Numbered from the stretch's first letter, positions 1-10,803 are shown. The stretch: DNA of 64,000 bases from Bordetella sp. BOR01 (GCF_019218885.1 NZ_JAHUWT010000004.1:733647-797646); one strand, 5' to 3'. Numbers and translations are program-made. The notes: generated by a model from the sequence alone, not told the origin.

Positions 1-553
1 ACGGCACATGCGTCAAGTCGATACCGGCGGCGCCTTTCAGCATTTCCATCGGCACGTGCATCGAGCCATAGATGCCCGAACTGCCATAGTTCAGGGCGCC
101 GGGCCGGCGCTTGGCTTCGGCCACGAAGTCCTGCAGGGTCTTCCAGGGTGAATCGGCGCGCACGATCAATACCGTGGGATCGGCCGTGACGCGGGCAATG
201 GGCGCAAACTGATCGAGCTGGAAAGCCGCCTTGCGGCCCAGGATACGATCGGCTTCGGGCAGGATCGAGATCGAGGACAGGCTCATCAGCACGGTGTAGC
301 CATCGGGCGCCGCACGCGCAGCCTGGCCGATACCCACCGAGCCACCCGCACCCGCCTTGTTTTCGATCACGACGCTCTGGCCCAGTTGATGCGACAGCGC
401 CTCGGCCACCGGCCGTGCCACCGTGTCCGCCACGCCGCCAGGAGGAAACGGCACGATCATGGTGATGGGCCGATCGGGATACTGCGCATGCGCCCAGCAG
501 GCCACCAGCCCCAGGGCGGCGCCGCACCACCATTTTCTTGTGGGAAAAATCAT
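1..553 (-). CDS. Bug-family (TctC-like) periplasmic solute receptor, C-terminus beyond window
   Basis: Extracytoplasmic binding protein of the tripartite tricarboxylate transporter type, expected to bind a small carboxylate in the periplasm. The ATG at 553 opens a frame that runs off the left edge, so about 184 residues are visible. Residues 1-23 form a signal peptide ending AHA before QYPDRPI. The family markers follow: the PDRPI start of the mature protein, IVPFPPGG near residue 34, VVIENKAGAGG near 65, and a late YGSSG segment. No TctA/TctB membrane genes are visible, as is common for the expanded Bug family. The ligand cannot be told from sequence. Confidence 0.9.
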   Translation of the reverse strand, partial: MIFPTRKWWCGAALGLVACWAHAQYPDRPITMIVPFPPGGVADTVARPVAEALSHQLGQSVVIENKAGAGGSVGIGQAARAAPDGYTVLMSLSSISILPEADRILGRKAAFQLDQFAPIARVTADPTVLIVRADSPWKTLQDFVAEAKRRPGALNYGSSGIYGSMHVPMEMLKGAAGIDLTHVP

Positions 554-837
554 GTCTCCAGCCCTCCTCGAGTGTGCGGGCGGCGGTACGCGGCAGGGTA
601 CGCAGCCACGGGCCGGGCCCACCATAGTGAACCAATTGGATCGTATTTTTGTTCAGTTCCCGTGCCGGCCACGTTAGCGGCTGGCTGCCTCGCCAGCTGT
701 CTCTTTCTCGGCAAGCTGGGCTCACTCTAGAACTGTATCGGTCCCAAGGCAAGTATTTTTCCGGACCGGAAATCAGCCAATTGGTACAAGATCATTGCCA
801 GCAGGCCAATCGACGAAAACCATTTGCGGCCGCGATG
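554..837. promoter_or_regulatory. Upstream region of the Bug receptor gene; two identical 8-bp palindromes
   Basis: No credible gene lies here. The stretch is more AT-rich than its surroundings and must hold the promoter of the leftward receptor gene. The palindrome CCAATTGG occurs at 632-639 and again at 777-784, and a GTATTTTT tract sits near each copy (about 642 and 752). Two spaced copies of a symmetric site would fit a regulator operator, but no regulator gene is adjacent in view, so this is only a candidate. Confidence 0.3.
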
Positions 838-872
838 AAAAAGTGCCTGGCTCCCTTGCGGAAGCCAGGCAC
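838..872 (-). terminator. Rho-independent terminator of the amino-acid ABC operon
   Basis: Read on the minus strand, a 10-bp stem (GTGCCTGGCT with AGCCAGGCAC) continues through three inner pairs to a GCAA tetraloop and is followed at once by five T residues. It begins 23 bp after the ATPase stop codon, so it ends the binding protein-permease-ATPase transcript. Confidence 0.85.
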
Positions 873-894
873 CTGGAGACCGTATCGGGCCTGC

Positions 895-1619
<725 letters not shown>

Positions 1620-1623
<4 letters not shown>

Positions 1624-2279
1624 AGTATGCGCATCCTTTTTTCTACCAGGCGCAGCGCCAATGCCAGCGCGCCCGTCAGGATCAGGTAGATGATGGCCAC
1701 CGCCGACCAGATTTCCACTGCCCGGAAGTTGCTGGCCATGATTTCCTGGCCCTGCCGGGTAAGTTCGGCCACGCCGATCACGATGAACAACGACGAGTCT
1801 TTCAGGCTGATGATGCACTGGTTGCCCAGCGGCGGGATCATGCGGCGAAACGCGACCGGCCCGATGATGTGCACCAGGATCTTGTGAAACGGCAGGCCCA
1901 TGGCCTGGCCGGCTTCTTTCAGGCCCTTGTGCACCGACAGCAGCGAGCCGCGCACGATCTCGGCAATGTACGCGCCCGAGTTGATGATCAGGGTGGCGAT
2001 GGCCGCCCAGAGCGCGTCCACCCGCAGGCCGGGCATCATCAGCGGCAAGGCGAAGTAGATGAACATGACCTGCACCACGATGGGCGTGCCGCGGATCACT
2101 CCGATATACACCTGCGCGATGGCCGACAGCAGCTTGGGCCCGTAGGCACGGGCCACACCGGCCAGCGCTCCCAGCGCGAAGCCGCCCACCAAACCCCAGA
2201 AGGTGATCTTGACGGTCATCAGCGTGCCGTCGAGCAGATTGGGCACTGCGGCCCAGATGACAGACCAGTCGAATTGCAC
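1620..2279 (-). CDS. Polar amino-acid ABC transporter, permease subunit
   Basis: Inner-membrane permease of the HisM/GlnP type, 219 residues, with about five hydrophobic segments. The family motif RGTPIVVQ is at 63-70 and the EAA coupling loop (EAGQAMG) at 122-128, where the ATPase docks. Translation starts at a GTG, preceded by a good ribosome site (GGGGAAGA). Only one permease gene is present, so the transporter probably uses a homodimer. The ATPase gene overlaps it by 4 nt. Confidence 0.92.
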
Positions 2280-2306
2280 GGTCTTCCCCTATATTGTGAT
2301 GCCCGC

Positions 2307-2335
2307 GGGCCGTTGCGGCTTGCGCCGCGCGGCCC
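2307..2335. other. Intercistronic GC-rich hairpin between binding-protein and permease genes
   Basis: Outer arms GGGCCG (2307-2312) and CGGCCC (2330-2335) enclose a second stem, GCGGC with GCCGC, around a TTGC loop. No T-run follows on either strand, so it is not a classical terminator. A stable hairpin just behind a binding-protein gene usually protects the upstream mRNA and raises binding-protein yield over the membrane subunits; that role is inferred. Confidence 0.55.
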
Positions 2336-2356
2336 GGTTTCGCTACGCGCGTGGGC

Positions 2357-3103
2357 TCAGGGCTGCTTGCCGAACCACTTGGTATAGATGGCGTCGTACT
2401 GGCCGTTGGACTTCAGCGTGGCCAGGGCCTGGTTCACCTTGGCGACCAGGTCGCTACCCTTGGGGAAGGCAATGCCGTAGAAATCGCCGCTCTTGACCGT
2501 GCCCGCGACCTTCACGCGGCCCTTGCCGGCGGTGTTGGCGTAGTACTGGACGTTGGGCGTATCGTGCACGGCGGCATCGACACGGCCGGTAGCCAGTTCC
2601 AGATAGGCGTTATCGATATTGGGGAACAGGCGCAGCTTGGCATCCGGCACTTCTTTCTTCATGAAGTCGACCGTGGCGGTGCCGGTCTTGACCGCTACGC
2701 TCTTGCCGGCCAGATCCTGGGCCGACTTGATATCGGTATTGTTCTCGGCAACCAGGATGGCCAGGCCGCTTTCATAATAGGGATCGGAAAAATCGATGAC
2801 CTGCTTGCGGTCGTCGCGGATGGTGATGCCGGCCAGCGCCGCGTCGATGTTCTTGGTTTGCAGGCCGGGGATGATGCCGTTGAAATCCATCGGCTGCAGC
2901 TTGTACTTCAGGTTGAGTTCTTTGGCGATGGCGGCCCACAGGTCGATATCAAAGCCGGTATAGGTACTGCCCTGCTTGAATTCGAACGGGACGAAGGCGG
3001 TATCGGTGGCAACGATCAGTTCTCTGTCCTGGGCTGCGGCGGTGGACACGGCGCCGATCAGGCTCAAGCCCACCAGCGCGGCAGCGATTTTGCGCTTAAT
3101 CAT
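2357..3103 (-). CDS. Polar amino-acid ABC transporter, periplasmic binding protein
   Basis: Solute-binding protein of family 3 (GlnH/FliY-like), 248 residues. The ATG at 3103 follows an AGGAGA ribosome site and begins a signal peptide of about 24 residues ending TAAAQ. The mature part shows [26 protein letters not shown] near residue 50 and [11 protein letters not shown] near 90, the segment that contacts the amino-acid head group in this family. It is the first gene of the operon; its promoter must lie in the 166 bp shared with the divergent gene at 3270. Glutamine or another polar amino acid is likely, but ligand specificity is unproven. Confidence 0.92.
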   Translation of the reverse strand: MIKRKIAAALVGLSLIGAVSTAAAQDRELIVATDTAFVPFEFKQGSTYTGFDIDLWAAIAKELNLKYKLQPMDFNGIIPGLQTKNIDAALAGITIRDDRKQVIDFSDPYYESGLAILVAENNTDIKSAQDLAGKSVAVKTGTATVDFMKKEVPDAKLRLFPNIDNAYLELATGRVDAAVHDTPNVQYYANTAGKGRVKVAGTVKSGDFYGIAFPKGSDLVAKVNQALATLKSNGQYDAIYTKWFGKQP

Positions 3104-3269
3104 CGAAATTCTCCTGTAGAGACAACAGACCCTGGTGTGCACCGGGGCAGCCAACCAGCACGCCCGGGCGGATGGCCCGGCGGGCTTGCCGGCTCATCTT
3201 AACTCATCTGTCCCCATGCCAACCGCGCGCCGGGAAATTACAATCGGATCATCCGCAGGAGATCCATTC

Positions 3270-4292
3270 ATGTCGTTCAAGCCCATACGCATCGCCGGCA
3301 CCCGCCGCCAGATCGGCCAGGCGCTGGGCAAGCTGGCCCGGCCGCTGATGTCTGTCTACCTGGACCAGAGCGCCACCTGGCAGGCGCTGCGCCCTTGGCG
3401 CGGCCATGCTTATCTGCAGGAACTGGCAGGCCATGCGCAAGAGGCCTTGCCCGACATCTGGGAAGAATTCGAAGGCCTGGCCGAGGGCTTGCGCATGCCG
3501 GCCGCCGACCTGCTGCTATGGCACTGCCGCGGCGACCTGCTGCACAAGACTACCGACGGCTGTACCTCGGTGGCATTGCAATCGGCCGACGGCAAGCGCT
3601 GGATCGCCCACAATGAAGACGGCGACCCTTACCTGTATGGCCGGTGCCACGTGGTCGATGTGCAGCCTGACGATGCACCAGGCTACATCAGCTTCTACTA
3701 CCCGGGCTCGCTGCCCGGCCATACCTTTGGCGCCAACCGCGCCGGCCTGGCGCAAACCATCAACAACCTGCGCACCCGCGTGCGGCGCGCCGGCGTACCG
3801 CGCATGTTCCTGGCGCGCGCCGTGCTCGACTGCGCCACGCTCGACCAGGCGATCGAACTGCTGGCACACATGCCGCGCGCAGGCGCCTTCCATCACACGC
3901 TGGGCGCGGTGGGCGACGAACGGCTGCTGAGCATCGAGGCCACGCCGGGCGCCTGCTCGGTCGAGACCGTGGCGCGCCGCTATGGACACGCCAATCACCT
4001 GATTCACCAGGGCACCCGGAATATCGCCCAGATCGTGACAGATTCGTCGCGCGCGCGGCAGAACCGCATCGATGCGCTGGTCGACACCTGGAATGAAGCC
4101 ACCGGCGAAGCCGACCTGGTTGCCGCCTTGCACGACACCGAGGGCGCGCTGCCCATCCTGCGCCGCGCGGCCGGCGACCCCGACGAGGAGAACACGCTGG
4201 CCACCGCCGTTTTTACACTGGACGACGAGCACGTGGCGCTGCGCGTCTACGACCGCAAGGCCAGCGCCTCACAGGACATCACCGTAAAGTGA
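3270..4292 (+). CDS. C45-family autoproteolytic acyltransferase/amidohydrolase
   Basis: Ntn-type hydrolase related to isopenicillin-N acyltransferase, 340 residues. Family members cut their own precursor so that an internal cysteine becomes the N-terminal nucleophile; here the expected site is DGCTS with Cys98. The following segments HNEDGDPYLYG and FGANRAGLAQTINN also fit the family. The ATG at 3270 has a GGAG site 8 nt upstream. There is no signal peptide, so it should be cytoplasmic. It is divergent from an amino-acid importer, which suggests hydrolysis of an N-acyl amino acid or small peptide. Substrate unknown. Confidence 0.8.
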   Translation: MSFKPIRIAGTRRQIGQALGKLARPLMSVYLDQSATWQALRPWRGHAYLQELAGHAQEALPDIWEEFEGLAEGLRMPAADLLLWHCRGDLLHKTTDGCTSVALQSADGKRWIAHNEDGDPYLYGRCHVVDVQPDDAPGYISFYYPGSLPGHTFGANRAGLAQTINNLRTRVRRAGVPRMFLARAVLDCATLDQAIELLAHMPRAGAFHHTLGAVGDERLLSIEATPGACSVETVARRYGHANHLIHQGTRNIAQIVTDSSRARQNRIDALVDTWNEATGEADLVAALHDTEGALPILRRAAGDPDEENTLATAVFTLDDEHVALRVYDRKASASQDITVK

Positions 4293-4338
4293 GGCGGGTT
4301 TTGGGGCGTTTGGCTTCGGGGGTTGAGTTCTTGAATCA

Positions 4339-4464
4339 CCTCGGCGTCCTGGGCATGGGGCCGGGCGAAGCCCGTCAGGCTCGGGCGCATACGGACGCCC
4401 TTGGCCTGCTGCGCAGGCTGCCCCGCCGGTCAACTCGCCCAACCCCATGCCCAGGACGCCGAGG
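4339..4464. repeat. Large stem-loop repeat element, copy 1
   Basis: The non-coding stretch 4293-4755 holds two related elements and no gene. Copy 1 has a perfect 22-bp stem: 4339-4360 pairs with 4443-4464. After a 2-nt mismatch, six more pairs follow (4363-4368 with 4435-4440). The roughly 66-nt loop (4369-4434) contains GGCCTGCTGCGCAGG and is about 85% identical to the reverse complement of the loop in copy 2. The element starts 47 bp after the C45 gene. There is no T-run typical of a terminator. Confidence 0.75.
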
Positions 4465-4586
4465 CTGGTCAGTGTCTAGCAATGGCGAGCCTGCACGCAA
4501 AACCCTTGGGAAAAAAACCATTCTGCGCTACGCCTAGATAACTGAGTTCCAGCGCACTGGCGATAGTTCGAATTCACACAGACGCA

Positions 4587-4719
4587 GTCCCGTGCCGCTC
4601 GGGCAGGCGGTGGCGGCGAGTCGGGCGGCGGGGCAACCTGCGCAGCAGGCCGAGGGCGCCTGCATGCGCCCGAGCCCGACGCACGTTCGCCGCCACCGCC
4701 TGCCCGAGCGGCGCGGGAC
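4587..4719. repeat. Large stem-loop repeat element, copy 2 (inverted relative to copy 1)
   Basis: A 33-bp stem, 4587-4619 with 4687-4719, is perfect except for one T/G wobble. The 67-nt loop (4620-4686) is the loop of copy 1 in the opposite orientation, differing mostly by transitions. The outer stem sequence is unrelated to that of copy 1 although both stems are fully self-complementary. The element ends 36 bp from the stop codon of the leftward hydantoinase gene. It could act in transcript ends, as a REP-like sequence, or as a mobile hairpin. Confidence 0.75.
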
Positions 4720-4755
4720 GGGGCAAGAACTGAAACCATACCCCACCATCTTGAG

Positions 4756-7700
4756 CTACACCTGCCCGTACCCCCCGCCGCCAGGCGTTTCCACCACGAA
4801 TACATCGCCAGCCCGCAGCGCGGCGCTGTCCTGCGGGGCCAGTTCCTGGATGCTGCCGTCGGCGCGCTCGATATAGTTGCGGCCTACCGCCCCGGCACCG
4901 CCGCCGGCCAGACCGAATGGCGCATAGACGCGGTTGTTCGACAGAATGGCCGCCGTCATGTCTTCCAGGAAGCGCACGCGCCGCACCCCGCCGTCGCCGC
5001 CACGGTAACGGCCCGCCCCGCCCGAGCCGGGACGGATCTCGTACGACTCCAGCCGCACAGGAAAACGCAGTTCCAGGACTTCGGGGTCGGTCAGGCGCGA
5101 GTTGGTCATGTGCGCCTGCACTACCGAGGCGCCGGCAAAGCCCTCGTCGCCAGGCCCCGCCGCGTCGATGCGCAGCGGACCCGCGCCCGTTCCGCCCGAG
5201 ATGGTTTCGTAGTACTGGTAGCGCGCATTGCCGAAAGTGAAGTTGTTCATGGTGCCCTGGCTGGCCGCCAGCACGCCCAGCGCCCCGTATAGCGCGTTGA
5301 CGATGCACATGGACGTTTCCACGTTGCCCGCCACCACCGAGGCGGGCGGATTGGGCCGCAGCATGGAACCGTCGGGCACGATGATGTCCAGCGGTTTCAG
5401 GCACCCTGCATTCAGCGGAATGTCGTCATCGACCATGGTGCGGAATACGTACAGCACCGCCGCCACCGCAATCGCGCCAGGGGCGTTGAAGTTATTGTCC
5501 AGCTGCGGCGAAGTGCCGGTGAAGTCCACCACCGCGGTGCGCGCCTCGCGGTCGACGCGCACGGCCACGCGGATGACCGCCCCATTGTCCAGCGGATATT
5601 CGTAGCTGCCGTCCTTCAACACCGAAATGACGCGGCGCACGGCTTCTTCGGCATTGTCCTGCACGTGGCCCATGTAGGCACGCACCACATCCAGGCCGAA
5701 GTGATCGCACATGCGCAAGAGTTCCTGCACGCCCTTTTCATTGGCGGCGATCTGCGCGTGCAGATCGGCAATGTTCTGGTCGGGGTTGCGTGCCGGCCAG
5801 CGGCCGGATGCCAGTATCTCGCGCGCGGCCTGGTCGCGGAACTCGCCGTCGCGCACCAGCTGGAAGTTGGTGAACAGCACGCCCTCGTCTTCCACCGTCC
5901 TGGAATCGGGCGGCATGGAGCCGGGCGTGGTGCCGCCTATATCGGCATGGTGCCCGCGTGAGCCCACATAGAACAGGATTTCGTCGCCGGCCCGGTCGAA
6001 CACGGGCGTGATGACCGTGACATCGGGCAAGTGCGTGCCGCCGTGGTACGGATCGTTGACCACGTATGCATCGCCGGGCCGCATGTGTCCGGCATTGGCG
6101 TTCATGATGGTCTTGATGGATTCGCCCATCGAGCCCAGGTGCACGGGCATGTGCGGCGCATTGGCGATCAGGTTGCCCCCGGCATCGAAAATGGCGCAAG
6201 AAAAGTCCAGGCGCTCTTTGATGTTGACCGAATAGGCGGTGTTCTGCAGCCGGTAGCCCATCTGTTCGGCAATGGACATGAACAGATTGTTGAAGACTTC
6301 CAGCATGACCGGATCGGCCTGGGTGCCCACCACACGGCGCTCGGGCCGTACCTCGACGCGCTTGAGCACGATATGGTCCAGCGCCGTCAGTTCGGCTTGC
6401 CAGCCAGCCTCGACGACCGTGGTCTGGTTGGCTTCGGAAATGATGGCGGGTCCCGCCAGTACATCGCCAGGCACCAGGTCGAACCGCACGTACAGCGGCG
6501 TGTCGCGCCAGGCACCCTGGCCGTACATCTTGACCAACTGACGGGCCGGCGGCGCGCCGGCACGGCTGCGCTCGACCGGCGCTTCGGTGGCGGGCTCGCC
6601 GCCACCAGTGGCCTCGACCGAGATTGTCTCCACCACCAGCTCGCGGCCGGGCATCAAGAACGAATAGCGCTGGCGATAGGCCGCTTCGAAATCCTGGCGC
6701 ACCTGGGCCAGGCCGCCGTATGCCACTTCCAGCGCGGTATCGGTGCCGCGGTACTTCAGGTGCAGGCGGCGCTGTACGTGGATCAGGTCGGCCGGCACAT
6801 GCTGGCGGCGCAGTTCGCCTTCGGCCTGCGCCGCGAGCTCGTCGAGCTCGGCCTGCAGTTCGGCCGTCAGCGCCGTATCCAGCACTTTCTCGACCGTTTT
6901 CTGGCGCATCTCGGTCTGGTCCGCCAGGCCCATGCCATAGGCCGACAGCACGCCGCCCAGCGGATGGGCGAACACCGTGGTCATGCCCAGCGCGTCGGCT
7001 ACCAGGCAGGCGTGCTGCCCGCCCGCCCCGCCGAATACCGTCAGGGCGTATTCGGTGACATCGTGGCCGCGCTGCACCGAGATACGCTTGATGGCCTCGG
7101 CCATGTTGCCCACCGCGATTTCCAGGAAGCCTTCGGCCAATTGCTCGGGCGTCATCTCGCGGCCGGTGGCCGCGCGCACTTCGCCCGCCATGGCGTCAAA
7201 ACGCTGCTGCACCGCCTGGCGGTCCAGCGGCTGGTCGGCCGCCGGGCCGAAGACCCGCGGGAAGAAGTCGGGCTGGATCTTGCCCAGCAAGACGTTGCAG
7301 TCCGTCACGGCCAGCGGCCCGCCGCGCCGGTAGCAGGCCGGCCCCGGATTGGCGCCGGCCGAATCAGGCCCCACCCGCAGGCGCGCGCCATCGAAATGCA
7401 GGATGGAGCCCCCGCCGGCCGCCACGGTGTGGATGCTCATCATGGGTGCCCGCATGCGCACGCCGGCCACCAGGGTCTCGAACTCGCGCTCGAACTCGCC
7501 CGCGTAGTGCGAGACATCGGTGGATGTGCCGCCCATGTCGAAACCGATGACGCGCGGCAAGCCAGCCAGTTCGCTGGTGCGCACCATGCCGACGATGCCG
7601 CCGGCCGGGCCGGACAGGATGGCGTCCTTGCCGCGGAAGCGGTGGGCATCGGTCAGGCCGCCGCTGGATTGCATGAACATCAGGCGGATACCCGGCAGTT

Positions 7701-8379
7701 CGGTCGCCACCTGGTCGACATAGCGCTTCAGGATGGGCGACAGATAGGCATCGACCACCGTGGTATCGCCGCGCGAGACGAACTTGATCAGCGGGCTGAC
7801 CTCGTGCGAGGCCGACACCTGCGTAAAGCCCATGTCGCGCGCAATGGCGGCCGCGCGCTGTTCGTGCGCGGGCGTATGCCAGGCATGCATGAAGATGACG
7901 GCCACGGCACGAATGCCGCTGTCGTAGGCCTGCTGCAGCTTCTGGCGCAGGCCGTCTTCATCCAGCGGCCGCACCACGGCGCCGCTGGCATCGACCCGCT
8001 CGTCGGCTTCGACCACCGATTCGTACAGCATCTCGGGCAGCGCCACATTGCGGTCGAACAGGCGCGGCCGGTTCTGGTAGGCAATGCGCAAGCCGTCGCG
8101 AAACCCTTGCGTGGTCACCAGCAAAGTACGCTCACCCTTGCGTTCCAGCAAGGCGTTGGTGGCCACCGTCGTGCCCATCTTCACGCATTCGACCTGTTCG
8201 GCAGGCACCGGTACGCCCGGCGCCAGGCCCAGCAACTGGCGGATGCCGGCCACGGCCGCATCGCGGTATTGCTCGGGGTTTTCCGACAGCAGCTTGGCGG
8301 TGGCGGTACTTCCGTCGGGGCGGCGCGCCACGATATCGGTAAACGTACCCCCACGGTCAACCCAGAATTGCCACTTCAT
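4756..8379 (-). CDS. Fused 5-oxoprolinase / N-methylhydantoinase A-B protein
   Basis: ATP-dependent ring-opening enzyme of the hydantoinase/oxoprolinase family, 1207 residues, the length of full 5-oxoprolinases. The N-terminal HyuA half starts with DRGGTFTD (residues 8-15) and carries the second nucleotide motif [10 protein letters not shown] from about 279. The HyuB half begins near residue 690 ([17 protein letters not shown]) and contains [13 protein letters not shown]. Start at 8379 follows a GAGGAC site. It lies 56 bp behind a MarR-like gene on the same strand and may be controlled by it. The substrate could be 5-oxoproline, a hydantoin or a related lactam. Confidence 0.9.
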   Translation of the reverse strand: MKWQFWVDRGGTFTDIVARRPDGSTATAKLLSENPEQYRDAAVAGIRQLLGLAPGVPVPAEQVECVKMGTTVATNALLERKGERTLLVTTQGFRDGLRIAYQNRPRLFDRNVALPEMLYESVVEADERVDASGAVVRPLDEDGLRQKLQQAYDSGIRAVAVIFMHAWHTPAHEQRAAAIARDMGFTQVSASHEVSPLIKFVSRGDTTVVDAYLSPILKRYVDQVATELPGIRLMFMQSSGGLTDAHRFRGKDAILSGPAGGIVGMVRTSELAGLPRVIGFDMGGTSTDVSHYAGEFEREFETLVAGVRMRAPMMSIHTVAAGGGSILHFDGARLRVGPDSAGANPGPACYRRGGPLAVTDCNVLLGKIQPDFFPRVFGPAADQPLDRQAVQQRFDAMAGEVRAATGREMTPEQLAEGFLEIAVGNMAEAIKRISVQRGHDVTEYALTVFGGAGGQHACLVADALGMTTVFAHPLGGVLSAYGMGLADQTEMRQKTVEKVLDTALTAELQAELDELAAQAEGELRRQHVPADLIHVQRRLHLKYRGTDTALEVAYGGLAQVRQDFEAAYRQRYSFLMPGRELVVETISVEATGGGEPATEAPVERSRAGAPPARQLVKMYGQGAWRDTPLYVRFDLVPGDVLAGPAIISEANQTTVVEAGWQAELTALDHIVLKRVEVRPERRVVGTQADPVMLEVFNNLFMSIAEQMGYRLQNTAYSVNIKERLDFSCAIFDAGGNLIANAPHMPVHLGSMGESIKTIMNANAGHMRPGDAYVVNDPYHGGTHLPDVTVITPVFDRAGDEILFYVGSRGHHADIGGTTPGSMPPDSRTVEDEGVLFTNFQLVRDGEFRDQAAREILASGRWPARNPDQNIADLHAQIAANEKGVQELLRMCDHFGLDVVRAYMGHVQDNAEEAVRRVISVLKDGSYEYPLDNGAVIRVAVRVDREARTAVVDFTGTSPQLDNNFNAPGAIAVAAVLYVFRTMVDDDIPLNAGCLKPLDIIVPDGSMLRPNPPASVVAGNVETSMCIVNALYGALGVLAASQGTMNNFTFGNARYQYYETISGGTGAGPLRIDAAGPGDEGFAGASVVQAHMTNSRLTDPEVLELRFPVRLESYEIRPGSGGAGRYRGGDGGVRRVRFLEDMTAAILSNNRVYAPFGLAGGGAGAVGRNYIERADGSIQELAPQDSAALRAGDVFVVETPGGGGYGQV

Positions 8380-8435
8380 AGTGTCCTCGACAGGTAGGAA
8401 TAACGACGCGGCGGATCGCCGCCGGCCGTGCATGG

Positions 8436-8945
8436 TTATAGCGATGTGGCCGCCCGTGCCGCCTGGTCGTACAGGCCGGAGAGCGCGCGCAGGGTCTTGG
8501 CCAGCTGCCGGGTGAACTCCACGCCCCCGCCCGTGCCCGCTTCCAGGCCGTCTATCAGGCACTGTTCGCGGATCTCGGTGTAGCGCTTGATGAATGCGGC
8601 GCCGTCGTCCGTGACGCTGTAGAACACTTCCTTGCCACTACGCTCGCCGCGAACGACACCCAGGCGTTCCAGTTTCTTCAGCGAATAGTTGACGATGTGC
8701 GTGTCTTCGACGTTCAGCGTGAAGCAGATGTCGGCCAGCTTCTTGCTGCGTTGGCGATGATAGACATGGTGCATCACCATGACGTCGGTGGCCGTCAGGT
8801 CGGGCAAGCCGGCCGCGGCCATGCAACGCACTGTCCAGCGGTCGAACGCGTGGCCGGCGATCATCAGGCCGAATTCCACTTCGGAAAGATCTGGCGCGCG
8901 GCCGCTGGCCAGATGGGCGGACGAGGCGATGAGATGGGCGTTCAC
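8436..8945 (-). CDS. MarR-like winged-helix transcriptional regulator
   Basis: Predicted DNA-binding regulator, 169 residues. The middle (about 50-110) has the MarR pattern: a helix rich in H and R ([12 protein letters not shown]), a recognition region with [21 protein letters not shown], and a wing [19 protein letters not shown]. It starts with GTG at 8945, with GGAGC upstream. It is co-directional with the oxoprolinase gene and is probably its local regulator. Upstream the sequence turns AT-rich and includes the 8-bp palindrome TATCGATA at 8988-8995, a candidate self-operator. The effector is unknown. Confidence 0.75.
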   Translation of the reverse strand: MNAHLIASSAHLASGRAPDLSEVEFGLMIAGHAFDRWTVRCMAAAGLPDLTATDVMVMHHVYHRQRSKKLADICFTLNVEDTHIVNYSLKKLERLGVVRGERSGKEVFYSVTDDGAAFIKRYTEIREQCLIDGLEAGTGGGVEFTRQLAKTLRALSGLYDQAARAATSL

Positions 8946-9064
8946 GGAGCGCTCCGGGAAATCGGTGTGGATGGAATGCTAATAATTTATCGATATTTCA
9001 TCAATAAAAAACTGAAAACCCGGCAACGCCATAGACCATCATTACCTAACCTCGTTTATTGATT

Positions 9065-9083
9065 GATAATCGTTATCATTTTT
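9065..9083 (+). promoter_or_regulatory. Fur box upstream of the ECF sigma gene
   Basis: The 19 bp from 9065 match 14 positions of the Fur consensus GATAATGATAATCATTATC and contain the inverted repeat TGATAA-TCG-TTATCA (9064-9078). TTGATT (9059-9064) and TATAAC (9083-9088) with an 18-bp spacer could be the promoter, so bound Fur would block it. This predicts that the downstream sigma/anti-sigma/receptor cassette is made only when iron is scarce. Confidence 0.8.
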
Positions 9084-9194
9084 ATAACTATAATGGCCGG
9101 ACTTGCCATCCCCGATTCGGCTTTGATCCTCCTGTCGGCACGGCTCGCCTTTTGCCCAGGCGAGCCGTGCTGTTGCGCTGGCTGAGGTACTTTT

Positions 9195-9665
9195 TTGGTC
9201 GCTCGCTATTATCCGGAACTCCTGAACTTCTTCTCCCGGTCGTTGGGCAATCGCGATGCCGCGGCCGACGTGGTGCAAGAAGCGTTTGCCCGCGTGCTGA
9301 CCATGCACGCCAGCGGCAAGGAAGTGTTCGATCTGCGGGCATTGCTCTTTCGCACCGGCAAGAACTTGATCGTGAGCGATGCCAGGCGGCGCGCCGCGGA
9401 AACGCGCATGCTGGATACGCTGCAACTGATCAGCATAGACAACGCACCCTCTGTCGAACAACAGATCGATGCCCGCCTGCAGCTCGAGCGTCTGCTGGCG
9501 CGCCTGTCCGTCATGCCACGCAAACGGCGCGAGGCATTCATACTTGTCCGCATCTACGGCTACAGCTACGCCGAAGCGGGCGAGTTCATGGGGATTGCCG
9601 CATCCGCGGTGGACAAGCACGTCGTGCGCGGCGTGCTGGACTGCATGCGCCATAAAGCGCCTTGA
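9195..9665 (+). CDS. FecI-like ECF sigma factor
   Basis: Extracytoplasmic-function RNA polymerase sigma subunit, 156 residues, that should direct transcription of the neighbouring receptor when the surface signal arrives. Sigma region 2 is at about residues 5-35 (ELLNFFSRSLGNRDAAADVVQEA, shown in part) and region 4 at about 105-150, including GYSYAEAGEFMGIAASAV as the helix-turn-helix. The start is a TTG supported by GAGGT six bases upstream. FecR-like and receptor genes follow on the same strand. The absence of an ATG is unusual, but no in-frame ATG gives a better start. Confidence 0.88.
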   Translation: MVARYYPELLNFFSRSLGNRDAAADVVQEAFARVLTMHASGKEVFDLRALLFRTGKNLIVSDARRRAAETRMLDTLQLISIDNAPSVEQQIDARLQLERLLARLSVMPRKRREAFILVRIYGYSYAEAGEFMGIAASAVDKHVVRGVLDCMRHKAP

Positions 9666-9687
9666 CGCAGCACCTTTCGTACCGACC

Positions 9688-10710
9688 GTGACCACGCTTC
9701 GATCCGCCTCTTGTACCGCGACTCCGCCCCGCCGGCTGGTGGAGTATGCCTTGTCGCTCATTGGCCGCCAGCAACATGGCGAACCGCTGGAAGCCGAAGC
9801 CGCACGCAAGGAATTGACGCAATGGCGCCAGGCTGACCCTGCGCACCAATCGGCCTTCGAAACCGCTTGCCAATACTGGGACGCTACCCGGGCAGGCGCG
9901 TTCAGAAGCAGCGTGCCCTTGCCGCACAGCCGGGCCGAGCGCGCGGCATCGGCGCAAAGAAACCGCCGCCGCGCGCTGGCAGCGTTGGGCATAGGTAGCC
10001 TGGCTGCCTTGCTGGGCGGCGCGCGATGGGCGTGGCTGCAGTCCGATACCCAATATGCCTTGAACACTGGCCACGCCCAATTGCTGGCACGCAACCTGCC
10101 CGACGGCTCGCACATCGACCTGGGTGCCAACACCGCGGGGAGCGTTGGCTACTATCGCGACCGCCGCGAGGTTCAACTCGCGAACGGCGAGATGCGCTTC
10201 GATGTGCGGCCCGACAAGAATCGCCCCTTCATCGTCACTACAGCATGGGGCCGCATCGCGGTGCTGGGCACGATTTTCAGCGTGACAGTGCGAGACCAGC
10301 GCATGCGGGTCGAGGTCGCCGAGGGCCGGGTGGCGGTGTGGGCCGCACATCAAGACGCAGGACATCGCACCGATGCCCTGCCGGACAGGGTGCTGGAGGC
10401 CAGCGAGGCCATGGAAGTCGATGCCCAGGGGTTCGGGGACCGCACCCAGGTGCGGGCAGAAAGCGTGGGCGCATGGCGCGAGGGATGGCTGGTTTTCAGT
10501 GGCACGCCATTGCCCGAAGCCATCGCCCGTTGGAACGACTACCTTCCCCAGCCGCTGCAACTGGCCGACAGCGCCGCACTGCGCAAGATGCGCCTTACCG
10601 GTACGTTTCCCGCACGCGATCCCCAAGCCTTCGTGCAGAACCTGCCGGGCATGCTGCCCGTGCGCATTGCCCGGCAAAACGGTGCCCTGGTGCTTTACCC
10701 TCGCCCCTAG
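9688..10710 (+). CDS. FecR-like anti-sigma factor / signal transducer
   Basis: Inner-membrane regulator, 340 residues, that holds the ECF sigma factor inactive until the receptor signals across the periplasm. The cytoplasmic N-terminal part contains the DUF4880-like pattern (EAARKELTQWRQADPAHQSA from about 36), followed by one membrane helix at about 95-113 (ALAALGIGSLAALLGGA). The periplasmic FecR domain follows (GEMRFDVRPDKNRPFIV; AEGRVAVW). A GTG at 9688, 23 bp after the sigma stop codon, is the best start. The closing STN-like segment ends at a TAG before the receptor gene. Confidence 0.88.
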   Translation: MTTLRSASCTATPPRRLVEYALSLIGRQQHGEPLEAEAARKELTQWRQADPAHQSAFETACQYWDATRAGAFRSSVPLPHSRAERAASAQRNRRRALAALGIGSLAALLGGARWAWLQSDTQYALNTGHAQLLARNLPDGSHIDLGANTAGSVGYYRDRREVQLANGEMRFDVRPDKNRPFIVTTAWGRIAVLGTIFSVTVRDQRMRVEVAEGRVAVWAAHQDAGHRTDALPDRVLEASEAMEVDAQGFGDRTQVRAESVGAWREGWLVFSGTPLPEAIARWNDYLPQPLQLADSAALRKMRLTGTFPARDPQAFVQNLPGMLPVRIARQNGALVLYPRP

Positions 10711-10803
10711 CGCAGGCAGACAATTTTTGTTTCATCTGATTTGTCAGTGATGCGCGATCGAAAGCGTCTTCAGGGGAAACATCAACCCCTCAGGACGATT
10801 TTC

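Noticed and set aside
4293..4755. Insertion-sequence remnant or a pair of short protein genes in the repeat region
   Set aside because: The short open frames are created by the inverted repeats, there is no transposase similarity, and no target-site duplication is evident around either element.
6031..8397. Open frame of 788 codons antisense to the oxoprolinase gene
   Set aside because: High GC and strong third-position bias keep the opposite frame open. The translation is His/Arg/Gly-rich, has no recognisable domain, and the sense strand encodes a full, well-conserved enzyme.
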